A stretch of 64,000 nt of DNA from Halothiobacillus neapolitanus c2 (GTDB lineage Bacteria; Pseudomonadota; Gammaproteobacteria; Halothiobacillales; Halothiobacillaceae). Each line of letters begins with the position of its first letter. The stretch's first letter is position 1. Location: the NCBI RefSeq assembly GCF_000024765.1, contig NC_013422.1, positions 2,003,501 through 2,067,500 on the forward strand, written 5' to 3'. This document shows positions 8,316 to 17,205 of the stretch, piece after piece. Both the position numbers and the translations under genes were made by a program. The notes below the pieces were generated by a model, which saw only the letters and a list, made by a program, of their open reading frames with translations, was not told where the DNA came from and searched no databases.

Positions 8316-9737
8316 TTATCTAAAATTAAAGCTGGATTCTTGCTGGATAACCGGTAATTTTCCAGACTTATCCTTAAGCTCAAAACGAATAATCTGGCGA
8401 GAAACCCCAGCCTCTCGCGGCGCACGCACGTGCAACAAATAATTCCTTGTTCCGTCCGCAGGGATGCTCAACGTAGTGTAGTTGCCACCAATGGAGACAT
8501 GAGCATTATTAAGACCCTGCAACTTAAGCTCAAGTTCCAGCGGAACCTGCTGTTTATTGTTAATTTTCAACTGATAGTTGTTTTGAACCGTGCCATCGGA
8601 CATCACCACAAACAGCGGTTGGCGGATTTGCTCTACGGAGAAATCAACCGGTTTCATGTTGAAAATACCATACAACAACAATCCCGTAGCCAATAGCGTC
8701 GCAATGCCATAACCGATGGTCCTGAACTTGAACAGGCTTGGTTTTACGCCCGTCTCCAGTTCTTTCTCAGAGGCATAACGAATCAATCCTTCAGGCCATC
8801 CCCGCTTATGCATGATCTCATTACAGGCATCGATACAGAGCCCACAAGAAATACAGGCCAGTTGAAGACCATCACGAATATCGATACCGGTTGGACAAAC
8901 CTGAACACACAGTTTGCAATCGATGCAGTCTCCCGTTCCCGCCGCATGGCGCTCATCCAGTGTCATCAAGCCCTTTTGCAAAGGTTTGCGACCAATCGAC
9001 CCTTCACCTCGATTGACGTCATAACTGACCAGCAAAGATTCCTTATCAAACATCACCGCCTGGAAACGGGCGTACGGACACATGTAGATGCACACCTGCT
9101 CACGGGCGAATCCAGCCGCCACAAGCGTTGTAGCCGTAAGAATACCCGTGGTGATGTAGGCAGCAGAAACAGCGCTACCGGTGAAAAATGCAACAAAAAG
9201 CTGCGGCGCATCGGCCCAATAGGATGTAAAAGTGAACCCCGTCCAGAAAGCGATGACAGTCCAAAGGAGAACGGTAAGCCCCTTCTTCCAGATCTTCTCA
9301 GCGTTCCAAGCCTGCTTCTCAAGCTTCATCCGCTTGTTGCGATCACCCTGTACCCAATATTCAATTTTCATGAATACATCGGTCCAAAGCGTCTGGAAGC
9401 AGAAATATCCGCAAAATGCACGACCGACCAAACCCGTAACAAAAAAGAGCAACCAGGCTGCAAGGATCAGGAATCCAGCCAGTAAAAACATATCTTGAGG
9501 ATGAATCACAAGATCAAAGAGATAGTAGCGCCGACTGGGGATATCAAACATCACCGCCTGCTCAGGTCCGACCGCACGCTCCCAACGAACCCAGGGCAGC
9601 AAGAAAAAAACGGCATAAGCCAACACAAGCATCGACGTCTTGAACGTTCGGAAGCGCCCTTTGATCGACTTCGGGTGGATTGGCTCACGAGCCTGATACA
9701 GCTCCGATTCTTTTTCAGTCAGATCGACAGAAGACAT
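8316..9737 (-). CDS. ccoG: Cytochrome c oxidase accessory protein CcoG
   Basis: CcoG (RdxA/FixG) is a membrane-bound ferredoxin-like protein linked to copper reduction during cbb3 oxidase maturation. The sequence has several membrane helices, the motif GRAFCGYFCFQTLW, and two 4Fe-4S clusters (CIDCKLCVQVCPTGIDIR and ACISCGLCIDACNE). The C-terminal 120 residues form a periplasmic Ig-like domain after a last membrane helix. The start is set at the third Met (9737), which has GGGGTG at a good distance; ATG 9743 and GTG 9746 lie too close to it. The gene has its own upstream region after the ccoNOQP terminator. Confidence 0.94.
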   Translation of the reverse strand: MSSVDLTEKESELYQAREPIHPKSIKGRFRTFKTSMLVLAYAVFFLLPWVRWERAVGPEQAVMFDIPSRRYYLFDLVIHPQDMFLLAGFLILAAWLLFFVTGLVGRAFCGYFCFQTLWTDVFMKIEYWVQGDRNKRMKLEKQAWNAEKIWKKGLTVLLWTVIAFWTGFTFTSYWADAPQLFVAFFTGSAVSAAYITTGILTATTLVAAGFAREQVCIYMCPYARFQAVMFDKESLLVSYDVNRGEGSIGRKPLQKGLMTLDERHAAGTGDCIDCKLCVQVCPTGIDIRDGLQLACISCGLCIDACNEIMHKRGWPEGLIRYASEKELETGVKPSLFKFRTIGYGIATLLATGLLLYGIFNMKPVDFSVEQIRQPLFVVMSDGTVQNNYQLKINNKQQVPLELELKLQGLNNAHVSIGGNYTTLSIPADGTRNYLLHVRAPREAGVSRQIIRFELKDKSGKLPVIQQESSFNFR

Positions 9738-9817
9738 TGGCATCACACCCCACGCTAATGACAGCAGAGAAATCTATCAATGGATTATAAAATATTTTTC
9801 ACGATAAGTAAGACTAA

Positions 9818-9835
9818 TTGCCAATTACTTGGCGA
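9818..9835. promoter_or_regulatory. Inverted repeat upstream of ccoG, possible operator
   Basis: The 18-base element TTGCCAATTACTTGGCGA has two 7-base arms with one mismatch and a 4-base centre. It lies about 80 bases before the ccoG start. A related but differently spaced sequence occurs before ccoH (8198-8217). The binding protein is unknown, and chance cannot be excluded for an element this short. Confidence 0.25.
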
Positions 9836-10012
9836 CAATTAATCCCAAGCAATAACCAACCGCTTTACTCAGTTAAAATAATTAAAAATCCAGTTCTTAA
9901 TGGTTACCCATACCCAAACTATTAATAAAGGGTTGCCATACGCATTAATTCAATTAGCAAAAGCTCAGATCAGAGTAATGCTGCAAATCCAATGGCGAAC
10001 AGGCTTGAGAAT

Positions 10013-10042
10013 AAAAAACGCCGACAGGGTCGGCGTTTTTTG
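10013..10042 (-). terminator. Rho-independent terminator of ccoNOQP
   Basis: A perfect hairpin, AAAAAACGCCGAC / GTCGGCGTTTTTT with an AGG loop, starts 16 bases after the ccoP stop. A-runs and T-runs on both sides would make it work in either direction. It separates ccoNOQP from ccoG. Confidence 0.9.
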
Positions 10043-10058
10043 GCGTTAAATTAGTTTA

Positions 10059-11036
10059 TCAGGTACCACCAAGCTGGCGCACATAAACCGCAAGCAAGCG
10101 AATCTGTTCAGGGGACAGACGATCACCAAACTTAGGCATCTGATGCTGCAGACCATTAGCAATTACACCTTCAACCAACTTCAGCTTTTCATCGTAATTC
10201 TTGGAACCGGGAACATCGACGAATGCCCAAGCCTGATCAGTTAAGTTTGGCGCACCAATGGCCTGATTACCCATGCCATTGGCACCATGACAACCGGCGC
10301 AGGTTGCAAACGATGCCTTGCCACGATTGGCAGCCTCTTCGTTTACACCAGACTGATGGGAAAGACTGAGAACATATTGAGCCAGATCGGTGAGCTTCTC
10401 GCCCTTATATAGCGCACCAAATGCCGGCATATTGCCTTGGATACCATTGGTAATTTCAGAGACGATCTTTTCGTAACTATCACCGTGGATCCACGCGTTG
10501 TCCGCAAGATTAGGATATGAACCTTCTGGATTCTTAGAAAGATGTCCCTGCCCGCCTGTACCGTGACAGGCCGCGCAATGATCACCAAATAAACCGTGAC
10601 CCATGGAACGAGCGAAGTTCAAGGTATCTGGATTTGCGGCAATTTGCTCGAAACTCATGTCTTTGACCTTTGCCAACCACTCCTTTTGAGCCAACGCAGA
10701 GGGACTGGTCTGCATTTCCTGATGGAATAAAGCACGGGCATTCCAATGCTCTGTTTTGGTCTCCATTTTGGCATTGCCGTCCGAATCTTTCTCAGGCTTG
10801 CCATCAGGGCCGATAACCGGCACTTGAAAGGAGACGGTCGAGATACCTTTGGTATAGGTATCCGCATAGGGCCATGCAGGATAAAGAATCCAGTAGACGA
10901 TGGCGAAGATGATGGTGCCGTAGAAACCCCACAACCACCAGCGAGGCAACGGATTGTTGTATTCACGCAGGTCGCCGTCCCACACGTGACCGGTGGTCTC
11001 AACCTGACCTTTTTTATTTTCTGGACTCTGACTCAT
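10059..11036 (-). CDS. ccoP: cbb3-type cytochrome c oxidase subunit III (CcoP)
   Basis: CcoP is the membrane-anchored dihaem cytochrome c that accepts electrons from soluble cytochromes and passes them to CcoO and CcoN. One membrane helix near residues 32-55 (WWLWGFYGTIIFAIVYWIL) is followed by two haem c domains with CAACH and CAGCH, each with a downstream Met region (GNMPAFG, HQMPKFG). The 325-residue length is normal. A linker of about 90 residues lies between helix and haem domains. It overlaps ccoQ by 23 bases, indicating translational coupling. A strong terminator follows. Confidence 0.96.
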   Translation of the reverse strand: MSQSPENKKGQVETTGHVWDGDLREYNNPLPRWWLWGFYGTIIFAIVYWILYPAWPYADTYTKGISTVSFQVPVIGPDGKPEKDSDGNAKMETKTEHWNARALFHQEMQTSPSALAQKEWLAKVKDMSFEQIAANPDTLNFARSMGHGLFGDHCAACHGTGGQGHLSKNPEGSYPNLADNAWIHGDSYEKIVSEITNGIQGNMPAFGALYKGEKLTDLAQYVLSLSHQSGVNEEAANRGKASFATCAGCHGANGMGNQAIGAPNLTDQAWAFVDVPGSKNYDEKLKLVEGVIANGLQHQMPKFGDRLSPEQIRLLAVYVRQLGGT

Positions 11037-11247
11037 TTTTACTCACCTGCTCTTTGTTCGCGTCAGTAGAAACATGATTATGATCATCGAGGAATGGAAT
11101 ATCACGGTAGGATTCCAGCCGCTTACCGCGCTTTTTGCCCGTATAGGCATAGATAAGCACGATAATGAACACCCCCAATAGCAAGAACAACTCGATGGTT
11201 TTTGCTATTTCCGGACGGCCGATCCAATTAAAAAATTCACTGATCAA
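11014..11247 (-). CDS. ccoQ: cbb3-type oxidase subunit CcoQ
   Basis: This 77-residue protein has one membrane helix (IELFLLLGVFIIVLIYAY, about residues 18-35) followed by a basic segment KKRGKRLESYRDIPF, the usual appearance of CcoQ/FixQ. CcoQ stabilises the oxidase complex. It lies between ccoO and ccoP and its end overlaps the ccoP start. Its acidic and polar C-terminal tail is longer than in the shortest homologues. Confidence 0.88.
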   Translation of the reverse strand: MISEFFNWIGRPEIAKTIELFLLLGVFIIVLIYAYTGKKRGKRLESYRDIPFLDDHNHVSTDANKEQVSKNESESRK

Positions 11248-11289
11248 AATATCGATTCCTCGAATGTCACATGCCGACTAACGTGCGGA

Positions 11290-12021
11290 TTACCTGAATG
11301 TTGAGAAGTAGCCTTGGTTGTATTTCGAAAAATCAACCATCGTACCCAATACTTGGAGATAGGCCACAAGCGCATCCATCTCGGTAATTTCCTTCGGATT
11401 TCCATCCCAGTTTTCAGCGGCAGCCTCAGCCTTTACTGATTTGAGACCGTCGGCGATCACGAACTGGTCGGCCAAATCCTTACCGAACTTCTTAACATTG
11501 GCTTCGTACTCGGCTTTGGTCAGAGAGTAAGGCACGCCTACATCACGCAAAGCCTTCATGCGCGCTTCAATATCTTGGTATTTCAGCGGCTGCATCAACC
11601 ACGGATAGGAAGGCATGATTGACTCAGGCACCAAGGATTGCGGGTGAATCAAATGTTGAGTCATCCACTCGTTTGAATACTTGCCACCTACTCGAGCCAA
11701 ATCCGGCCCTGTACGCTTGGAACCCCACTGGAATGGGTGGTCGTACTGCGACTCTGCCGCAAGTGAATAGTGACCATAGCGCAGTTGCTCGTCACGGAAC
11801 GGACGAATCATCTGCGAATGGCAGAGGTAGCAGCCCTCTCGCACATAGACATCGCGACCCAACTGCTCGAGCGGCGTGTAAGGGTGGACACCGTCAACCT
11901 TCTCAACCGTACCCTTGATATGGAACAAGGGAACAATTTCGACCAGACCACCAATACTGATCACAACAAGTGTCAGGATGATCAGCAGGGCCGAGTTGAT
12001 TTCAATACTTTCGTGTTTCAT
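11290..12021 (-). CDS. ccoO: cbb3-type cytochrome c oxidase subunit II (CcoO)
   Basis: CcoO is the monohaem cytochrome c subunit anchored by an N-terminal helix (residues about 12-32). The haem site CYLCH at 64-68 continues into SQMIRPFRDEQLRYGHYS, a hallmark of FixO. A later Met-containing region (PESIMPSYPWL) can supply the sixth ligand. The 243-residue length is typical. The gene is second in ccoNOQP, 14 bases after ccoN. Confidence 0.97.
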   Translation of the reverse strand: MKHESIEINSALLIILTLVVISIGGLVEIVPLFHIKGTVEKVDGVHPYTPLEQLGRDVYVREGCYLCHSQMIRPFRDEQLRYGHYSLAAESQYDHPFQWGSKRTGPDLARVGGKYSNEWMTQHLIHPQSLVPESIMPSYPWLMQPLKYQDIEARMKALRDVGVPYSLTKAEYEANVKKFGKDLADQFVIADGLKSVKAEAAAENWDGNPKEITEMDALVAYLQVLGTMVDFSKYNQGYFSTFR

Positions 12022-12035
12022 TGATTATCTCCCGA

Positions 12036-13496
12036 TCAGACGCGAGTTGCCGCGACGGCAGCTTGACCCGCAACGGGCACCACTTCACGACGCGCGCCCC
12101 ATACAGTCATGTACAGGTTGTAAGCCATCAGCACCATACCCGAAAGGAACAGGGCACCACCCATGGCGCGAACGGCATAAGGGATATGCATGAAGGTTAC
12201 GGTTTCAACGAAAGTGTAAGCCAGGTTACCGTACTGATCGAATGCACGCAGCATCAGACCTTGACCGATCCCCGAAACCCACATGGACACGATATACAGA
12301 ACGATACCGACTGTCGCGATCCAGAAATGAGTGAATACCAGCTTAGTTGAGTACAGCTTGACGCCCCACAAACGCGGCACCATGTGGTAGAACGAACCGA
12401 TGGTAATCATGGCTACCCAGCCCAGCGCGCCTGAATGCACGTGACCGATGGTCCAGTCCGTGTAGTGCGACAGTGCATTGACTGACTTCAGGGACATCAT
12501 CGGGCCTTCGAAGGTCGACATGCCGTAAAACGCCATCGCAGTGATCAAGAACAGCATAATTGGATCGCTACGCAGCTTCTCCCATGCGCCAGACAGCGTC
12601 ATGATACCGTTGATCATACCGCCCCATGAAGGCAGCAGCAGCAGGATGGAGAAGGCGGAAGCCAGTGAGCCAACCCACGGGGGTAGCGCAGTCCACAACA
12701 AATGGTGACCACCAACCCACATATAAAGGAATGTCAGCGCCCAGAAGTGGACGATCGACAAACGATATGAGTAGATCGGGCGTTCCGCCTGCTTTGGCAG
12801 GAAGTAGTACATCATCCCCAGGAAGGCAGCGGTAAGGAAAAAACCAACCGCGTTGTGACCGTACCACCATTGCGTCATGGCATCCTGCACACCCGAGAAC
12901 AGGCTGTAGGAATCCAGGCTATTCCATGCGACCGGCACAGCCAGGTTATTGAAGATATGCAGCAATGCTGTGGCCAGAATAAACGCACCATAGAACCACA
13001 GCGCAACATAGATATGCGGCTGGCTACGATTTTTGATCGTCATATAGAACACGGTGGCATAAGCAACCCAGGTAACCAAAATACCCAGATCGATCGGCCA
13101 GACGAATTCGGCATATTCACGCGATTGGGTGTAACCAAGCATGTAAAGGATCACACCGATACCAATGCTCAGCTGCCAACCCCAGAACGTGAATTCAGGA
13201 AGCCACTTACCGCCCCACAACTTGGTTTGGCATGTGCGCTGAACGACATAGTAAGAAGTGGCGAACAATGCGCTACCGCCAAAGCCGAAGATAACCAAGC
13301 TGGTATGCACGGGACGTAGACGACCGAATGTGATCTCAGCAATGTCAAAATTCAGAAAAGGCCAAGCAAGTTCGCTGGCAATATACACGCCGGCTGACAT
13401 GCCGAGCAAACCCCACACCATCGCCATGATGGCGAATTTTTTGACAATGTCGTAATTGTACTGCTCTGCCGTTATGGCAACTGTGTTCGCAGACAT
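12036..13496 (-). CDS. ccoN: cbb3-type cytochrome c oxidase subunit I (CcoN)
   Basis: CcoN is the catalytic haem-copper subunit that reduces oxygen to water and pumps protons. The 486-residue protein has about twelve membrane helices. Haem- and copper-binding His residues are visible in [14 protein letters not shown], in [13 protein letters not shown], in [12 protein letters not shown] and in [12 protein letters not shown]. The strong GGAGGGG ribosome site precedes the ATG. It is the first gene of the operon. No FNR/ANR-type palindrome was found upstream, which is worth noting for a high-affinity oxidase. Confidence 0.97.
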   Translation of the reverse strand: MSANTVAITAEQYNYDIVKKFAIMAMVWGLLGMSAGVYIASELAWPFLNFDIAEITFGRLRPVHTSLVIFGFGGSALFATSYYVVQRTCQTKLWGGKWLPEFTFWGWQLSIGIGVILYMLGYTQSREYAEFVWPIDLGILVTWVAYATVFYMTIKNRSQPHIYVALWFYGAFILATALLHIFNNLAVPVAWNSLDSYSLFSGVQDAMTQWWYGHNAVGFFLTAAFLGMMYYFLPKQAERPIYSYRLSIVHFWALTFLYMWVGGHHLLWTALPPWVGSLASAFSILLLLPSWGGMINGIMTLSGAWEKLRSDPIMLFLITAMAFYGMSTFEGPMMSLKSVNALSHYTDWTIGHVHSGALGWVAMITIGSFYHMVPRLWGVKLYSTKLVFTHFWIATVGIVLYIVSMWVSGIGQGLMLRAFDQYGNLAYTFVETVTFMHIPYAVRAMGGALFLSGMVLMAYNLYMTVWGARREVVPVAGQAAVAATRV

Positions 13497-13780
13497 CTTG
13501 ACCCCTCCGCATAATGATTAAATCGACCCTGGCCGCAAAGGCCATCGCCACCTTTTTTAGGCTCGCTATATTAAAGCATTCTAAAACACACAAAAACCTA
13601 CGGATTCCCTCGTGTACTCGATGCATAAAAAATCTAACCCAATGATAAATAACAGCGCATCCTGCTTTATAGCCGTCATCATTCACGAAAACACCGCCAT
13701 CATAAATAAATTCTATTGAGTAAAATGGTGTTTTGTTGTGTCATATGACGCCTAAAAACCGAGCCCTGCACTAGGGAAAC
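13497..13780. other. Intergenic region upstream of ccoN
   Basis: About 280 bases lie between bioC and ccoN, both on the minus strand, and must hold the ccoNOQP promoter. TAATAT (minus strand, about 13567-13572) is a possible -10, but no good -35 fits. A small hairpin (TGGCC-GCAAA-GGCCA, 13530-13544) lies in the presumed leader. No TTGAT-N4-ATCAA site and no gene were found. Confidence 0.35.
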
Positions 13781-14587
13781 CTACACTGGCGAAATCCCAG
13801 TCCCCCAAGCTAAACCATAGACCACCTCGTAAGTAAGTGGTACTCCTTGCTTAGCTCGCTGAGCTTCCAGGCCAGCTAAAAAACCGCTCCACTTTTCTCG
13901 CCCAGTGAGGCCGACTGAACGCTCAAGGTGCGTATTCCCTACGCCGACGCCACGCAACTCCTTGATCAACTCGACAGGTGTGGGGTAATACAGCGTCAAT
14001 CGCTCCTGATCCATTACCGGATCGGCGAAGCAACTGACCAGCAAGGCATCGCCCACATCGTGCATATCCAGGAACCCGTGCGTGTGAACGGCCTCATCAA
14101 GCTTCGACCAAGCGACCCGGCACTCCAACAGGGTATCCGGCCCCAGAGTAGTGAAGACAAAAACCCCGCCCGATACCAAAACCCGAGCGACCTCCTGCAT
14201 GACACGGCGAAGATCATAGCTCCACTGCAAGGAGAAATTTGAAATAACTACGTCAAAGCTACCGGCTTTAAACGGTAATTGATGCATGTCTGCGCAGACC
14301 ACACGCCGACGCTTGAAAATACGCCCTGTCTTTGGGATGACCGCCAGCATCTGTTCGGCCAGATCAAGGGCGACCACTTGCGCAGATGGGTAACGCTTCT
14401 GCATCGCCCGCGTCATCTGACCGGTGCCCGCGCCGAGGTCAAGAATGCGCCTAGGTTCGATTTTCAACAATTCGAAACGTTCATCGAGCCTTCGCCCCAC
14501 TTCTTGCTGCACCGCTGCGCACTGATCATAAGTTTCGTGCGCACGATTGAAGCGGGTACGAACCTGTGCGTAATCAAACATTTTCAA
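13781..14587 (-). CDS. bioC: Malonyl-[acyl-carrier protein] O-methyltransferase BioC
   Basis: BioC methylates malonyl-ACP so that fatty acid synthase can build the pimeloyl chain of biotin. The 268-residue protein is a class I SAM methyltransferase: ILDLGAGTGQMTRAM is motif I, VVALDLAEQML the acidic loop, and the region ADMHQLPFKAGSFDVVISN follows. The BioC N-terminus RTRFNRAHETYDQCAAVQ is clear. It overlaps bioH by 14 bases and is read after it, so the two are translationally coupled. bioD lies about 5 kb away, while bioA, bioF and bioB are not in the window. Confidence 0.93.
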   Translation of the reverse strand: MKMFDYAQVRTRFNRAHETYDQCAAVQQEVGRRLDERFELLKIEPRRILDLGAGTGQMTRAMQKRYPSAQVVALDLAEQMLAVIPKTGRIFKRRRVVCADMHQLPFKAGSFDVVISNFSLQWSYDLRRVMQEVARVLVSGGVFVFTTLGPDTLLECRVAWSKLDEAVHTHGFLDMHDVGDALLVSCFADPVMDQERLTLYYPTPVELIKELRGVGVGNTHLERSVGLTGREKWSGFLAGLEAQRAKQGVPLTYEVVYGLAWGTGISPV

Positions 14588-15326
14588 TCCCGCGTGCTGA
14601 AAAGGTCAGTAATAGGTTCATCAAATAATCTTCATGGCGCCAAGGCAATGCGTGACCGCCCTTCAGGGGCGTAAATAGCTGACGCTCCGTGTCACAGACG
14701 TCTGCCCATGGCTGCGTTGGCAGCAGGGGATCATCGGAACCGAACACCCAATGGATGGGGGTCGTCGCGCGCCCCAAAGAGGTGCGTTGATCGACAGCAG
14801 CCAACCAATCCAGCCCCTGTTGCAAAGCAATCACGTCCTGCTGGCGATTGCATCCAGCAGGCAAACCAAGCCAGGCATCAAACCCAGCCAATGCCGCTTC
14901 GGGTGAGCGACCTACCTGTCTGCGTAAGGCTTGCCAGTTTTTTTCAGGCATCCCTTGCCAACCTGTAGCCGTATCCTGCAAAAAACGGGGTGACGCGGAC
15001 AAAATAACCGATAGATGCGGCGACAATTTCTTTCTGCCCAAGGCTTCCAGAATCAAGGCACCCCCAAGCGACCAGCCAAGCCAGAGTACGTTCTTGCCAC
15101 TGTATTTTTTTGCCACGGGGCAATCTGTACCGTCGAAAATCCAATGGCCGAAGTCCAGCCAATCGAGACAGTGAATCACGGATGGATCGCCACCGCGCGC
15201 TACATAGCCTTCAACCAAATTCCGCCACATGGACGAATCGAACGACCAACCGGAAACCAGAACAATGGATGCGCGCCCCTTCAGGACCGAACCGTCGCCA
15301 CAACCCTCGACCAAGCCATCAATCAA
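14574..15326 (-). CDS. bioH: Pimeloyl-[acyl-carrier protein] methyl ester esterase BioH
   Basis: BioH hydrolyses pimeloyl-ACP methyl ester and so ends BioC-dependent chain synthesis. The protein has 250 residues and an alpha/beta-hydrolase fold: oxyanion region VLVSGWSFDSSMW, nucleophile elbow GWSLGG (Ser), acid in FGSDDPLLP, and His in KGGHALPW. The order bioH then bioC on the minus strand, with a 14-base overlap, supports the assignment. The divergent plsY start lies 115 bases away. The sequence is diverged from E. coli BioH, so context is part of the argument. Confidence 0.87.
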   Translation of the reverse strand: MIDGLVEGCGDGSVLKGRASIVLVSGWSFDSSMWRNLVEGYVARGGDPSVIHCLDWLDFGHWIFDGTDCPVAKKYSGKNVLWLGWSLGGALILEALGRKKLSPHLSVILSASPRFLQDTATGWQGMPEKNWQALRRQVGRSPEAALAGFDAWLGLPAGCNRQQDVIALQQGLDWLAAVDQRTSLGRATTPIHWVFGSDDPLLPTQPWADVCDTERQLFTPLKGGHALPWRHEDYLMNLLLTFSARGIENV

Positions 15327-15441
15327 CCTGAGCTCCTTTTTGGATTATTTATTATGCGTTGCCATTTCTTCATTTGCGCTTTGAACTTCAAAGTCGTGAT
15401 AATGCGCGACGTTTGATACACACCTCAATCAGGAATATACC

Positions 15442-16077
15442 GTGGATTTCTCATCTGGGCCGGCATTGGTCGGCATCGCCATCGTCAGCTATCTTATAGG
15501 CTCGATCGCCAGCGCCGTGCTTGTAGCGCGACTGTTCCATCTTCCCGATCCGCGCCAAGCGGGCTCCGGCAACCCCGGCGCGACGAACGTTCTGCGTCTG
15601 GGCGGAAAAAAAGCCGCGCTGCTGACGCTACTTGGTGATCTCGGCAAAGGCTTGCTGCCCGTACTGATATTACGCGCCTTGAATGCCCCCGAAGTCGCCT
15701 TGGCCGTAGCCGCCCTGGCCGCGTTCGTCGGCCATATTTTCCCCGTATTTTTTGGGTTCAAAGGCGGAAAAGGCGTTGCGACCGCAGCCGGTGCCTTGCT
15801 CGCACTCAATCCATTGATTGGCCTGATTACGGTTGGCACCTGGTTAGCCAGCGCCTTTATTACCCGCTATTCCTCGCTTTCCGCGATTCTTGCGGCGGTT
15901 GTAGCAGCCTCCAGCGCCCTGTATCTGGCACCACCTGCCACCATGGTAGCAGTGAGCTTAATGGCCATGATGCTGATTTACCGGCACCACCGAAACATTC
16001 GCCGCCTAATTAACGGCGAAGAACCTAAAATCGGCAAAAAGAGCGATTCGGGCAATCAACCTGAAACACCGACCTGA
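15442..16077 (+). CDS. plsY: Glycerol-3-phosphate acyltransferase PlsY
   Basis: PlsY transfers an acyl group from acyl phosphate to glycerol 3-phosphate in the inner membrane, the first step of phospholipid synthesis. The three family motifs are present: GSGNPGATNVLR, then GHIFPVFFGFKGGKGVAT, then the later membrane region. Five or so hydrophobic segments fit the known topology. The start codon is GTG. The 211-residue length is normal, with a short hydrophilic C-terminal tail. It is divergent from bioH and convergent with tsaD, whose stop lies 12 bases away. Confidence 0.95.
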   Translation: MDFSSGPALVGIAIVSYLIGSIASAVLVARLFHLPDPRQAGSGNPGATNVLRLGGKKAALLTLLGDLGKGLLPVLILRALNAPEVALAVAALAAFVGHIFPVFFGFKGGKGVATAAGALLALNPLIGLITVGTWLASAFITRYSSLSAILAAVVAASSALYLAPPATMVAVSLMAMMLIYRHHRNIRRLINGEEPKIGKKSDSGNQPETPT

Positions 16078-16089
16078 AGGTGCTGATCG

Positions 16090-17103
16090 TCACCGCGACG
16101 ACAAATGGCTCAAGGAAACCAATGGCCAGCGAGGACGAACCTCGAACCCCGCCGCTGCATCACGCTCGCCCCGCTCCAACCGAAGCGCGGCAACCAAAGC
16201 GATCATGGCCGCATTGTCGGTACACAGTATGGGCGGTGGGTAGAACACCTGCCCGCCACGCTCATCCATCATTTCTTTGAGTCGCAACCGCAAAGGACGA
16301 TTCGCCGCAACCCCGCCAGCCAGCACCACGTGGCGGTAACCGGTCTGCTCCAGTGCCCGCCCGATTTTGATTGCGAGTGTATCGATGACGGCCTGTTCGA
16401 ATGAAGCGGCGATATCGGCGTGATCTTTGCCCGCAGCGATGGCCAATGCCACCGCCGTCTTCAGACCACTGAAACTGAAATCCAATCCCGGTCGATCGAT
16501 CATCGGTCGGGGGAAGCGGATGGCATCACGACGTCCGCGCTGCGCCAACTGGGAAAGCGCCGCCCCTCCGGGATAACCCAAACCCATGAGTTTGGCAGAT
16601 TTATCGAAAGCCTCGCCCACGGCATCATCAATACTTTCCCCGAGCAGCGCGTAGTCTCCCAGCGCTTTGACTGCAATCAACTGTGTGTGCCCACCGGACA
16701 CCAACACAGCCAGAAACGGGAATTGCGGGCGTTCTTCCTCAAGCAGTGGCGCCAGCACGTGACCTTCCAGATGATGGACACCCAGCGCAGGGCATTGAAG
16801 CGCCCGAGCCAACCCCTTGGCGAAGGCGGCACCAGTCATCAGTGCGCCCTGCAAACCGGGACCGGCCGTGTATCCGATTGCATTGATCTGATCGCGGCGA
16901 AGATTCGCCTCAATCAGTGCCGCCCTGAACAATAACGGCAACTTGCGTACGTGATCGCGGGCAGCCAACTCAGGTACGACACCGCCATAGCATGCATGCA
17001 CATCGGTTTGCGAGTGAATCTGATTCGCGAGCAGACCGCGGGTCGTGTCATAAATGGCGATGGCCGTTTCATCGCACGATGTTTCGATGCCCAATACCCG
17101 CAT
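16090..17103 (-). CDS. tsaD: tRNA N6-adenosine threonylcarbamoyltransferase TsaD
   Basis: TsaD transfers the threonylcarbamoyl group to A37 of tRNAs reading ANN codons. The start [13 protein letters not shown] at 17103 gives 337 residues, the usual length; the frame is open 33 bases further upstream. Metal-binding His residues are in VHHLEGH, and ATP-binding stretches include [17 protein letters not shown] and the late [13 protein letters not shown]. The older name is gcp/ygjD. It is convergent with plsY, as in many gammaproteobacteria. rpsU, often its divergent neighbour, lies instead at 61.8 kb. Confidence 0.96.
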   Translation of the reverse strand: MRVLGIETSCDETAIAIYDTTRGLLANQIHSQTDVHACYGGVVPELAARDHVRKLPLLFRAALIEANLRRDQINAIGYTAGPGLQGALMTGAAFAKGLARALQCPALGVHHLEGHVLAPLLEEERPQFPFLAVLVSGGHTQLIAVKALGDYALLGESIDDAVGEAFDKSAKLMGLGYPGGAALSQLAQRGRRDAIRFPRPMIDRPGLDFSFSGLKTAVALAIAAGKDHADIAASFEQAVIDTLAIKIGRALEQTGYRHVVLAGGVAANRPLRLRLKEMMDERGGQVFYPPPILCTDNAAMIALVAALRLERGERDAAAGFEVRPRWPLVSLSHLSSR

Positions 17104-17205
17104 GACGCGCCCCATCTCCATCAAATCGTAGGCCAAAATCGTAAGCCCTTAAAATCAGGCCGGGGATGATAACGCATACCGCCTCGACACGCGGGGATTG
17201 TTGGG

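Larger units (their letters stand above)
9738..10058. other. Intergenic region ccoP / ccoG
   Basis: This 321-base A+T-rich stretch holds the ccoNOQP terminator (10013-10042) and must contain the ccoG promoter, read on the minus strand. It also contains the imperfect dyad TTGCCAA-TTAC-TTGGCGA at 9818-9835 (one mismatch in a 7-bp arm). No FNR/ANR-type TTGAT-N4-ATCAA site was seen. No gene is apparent. Confidence 0.45.

Noticed and set aside
12036-13780. FNR/ANR box for ccoNOQP
   Set aside because: No sequence close to TTGAT-N4-ATCAA was found by eye in the upstream region.
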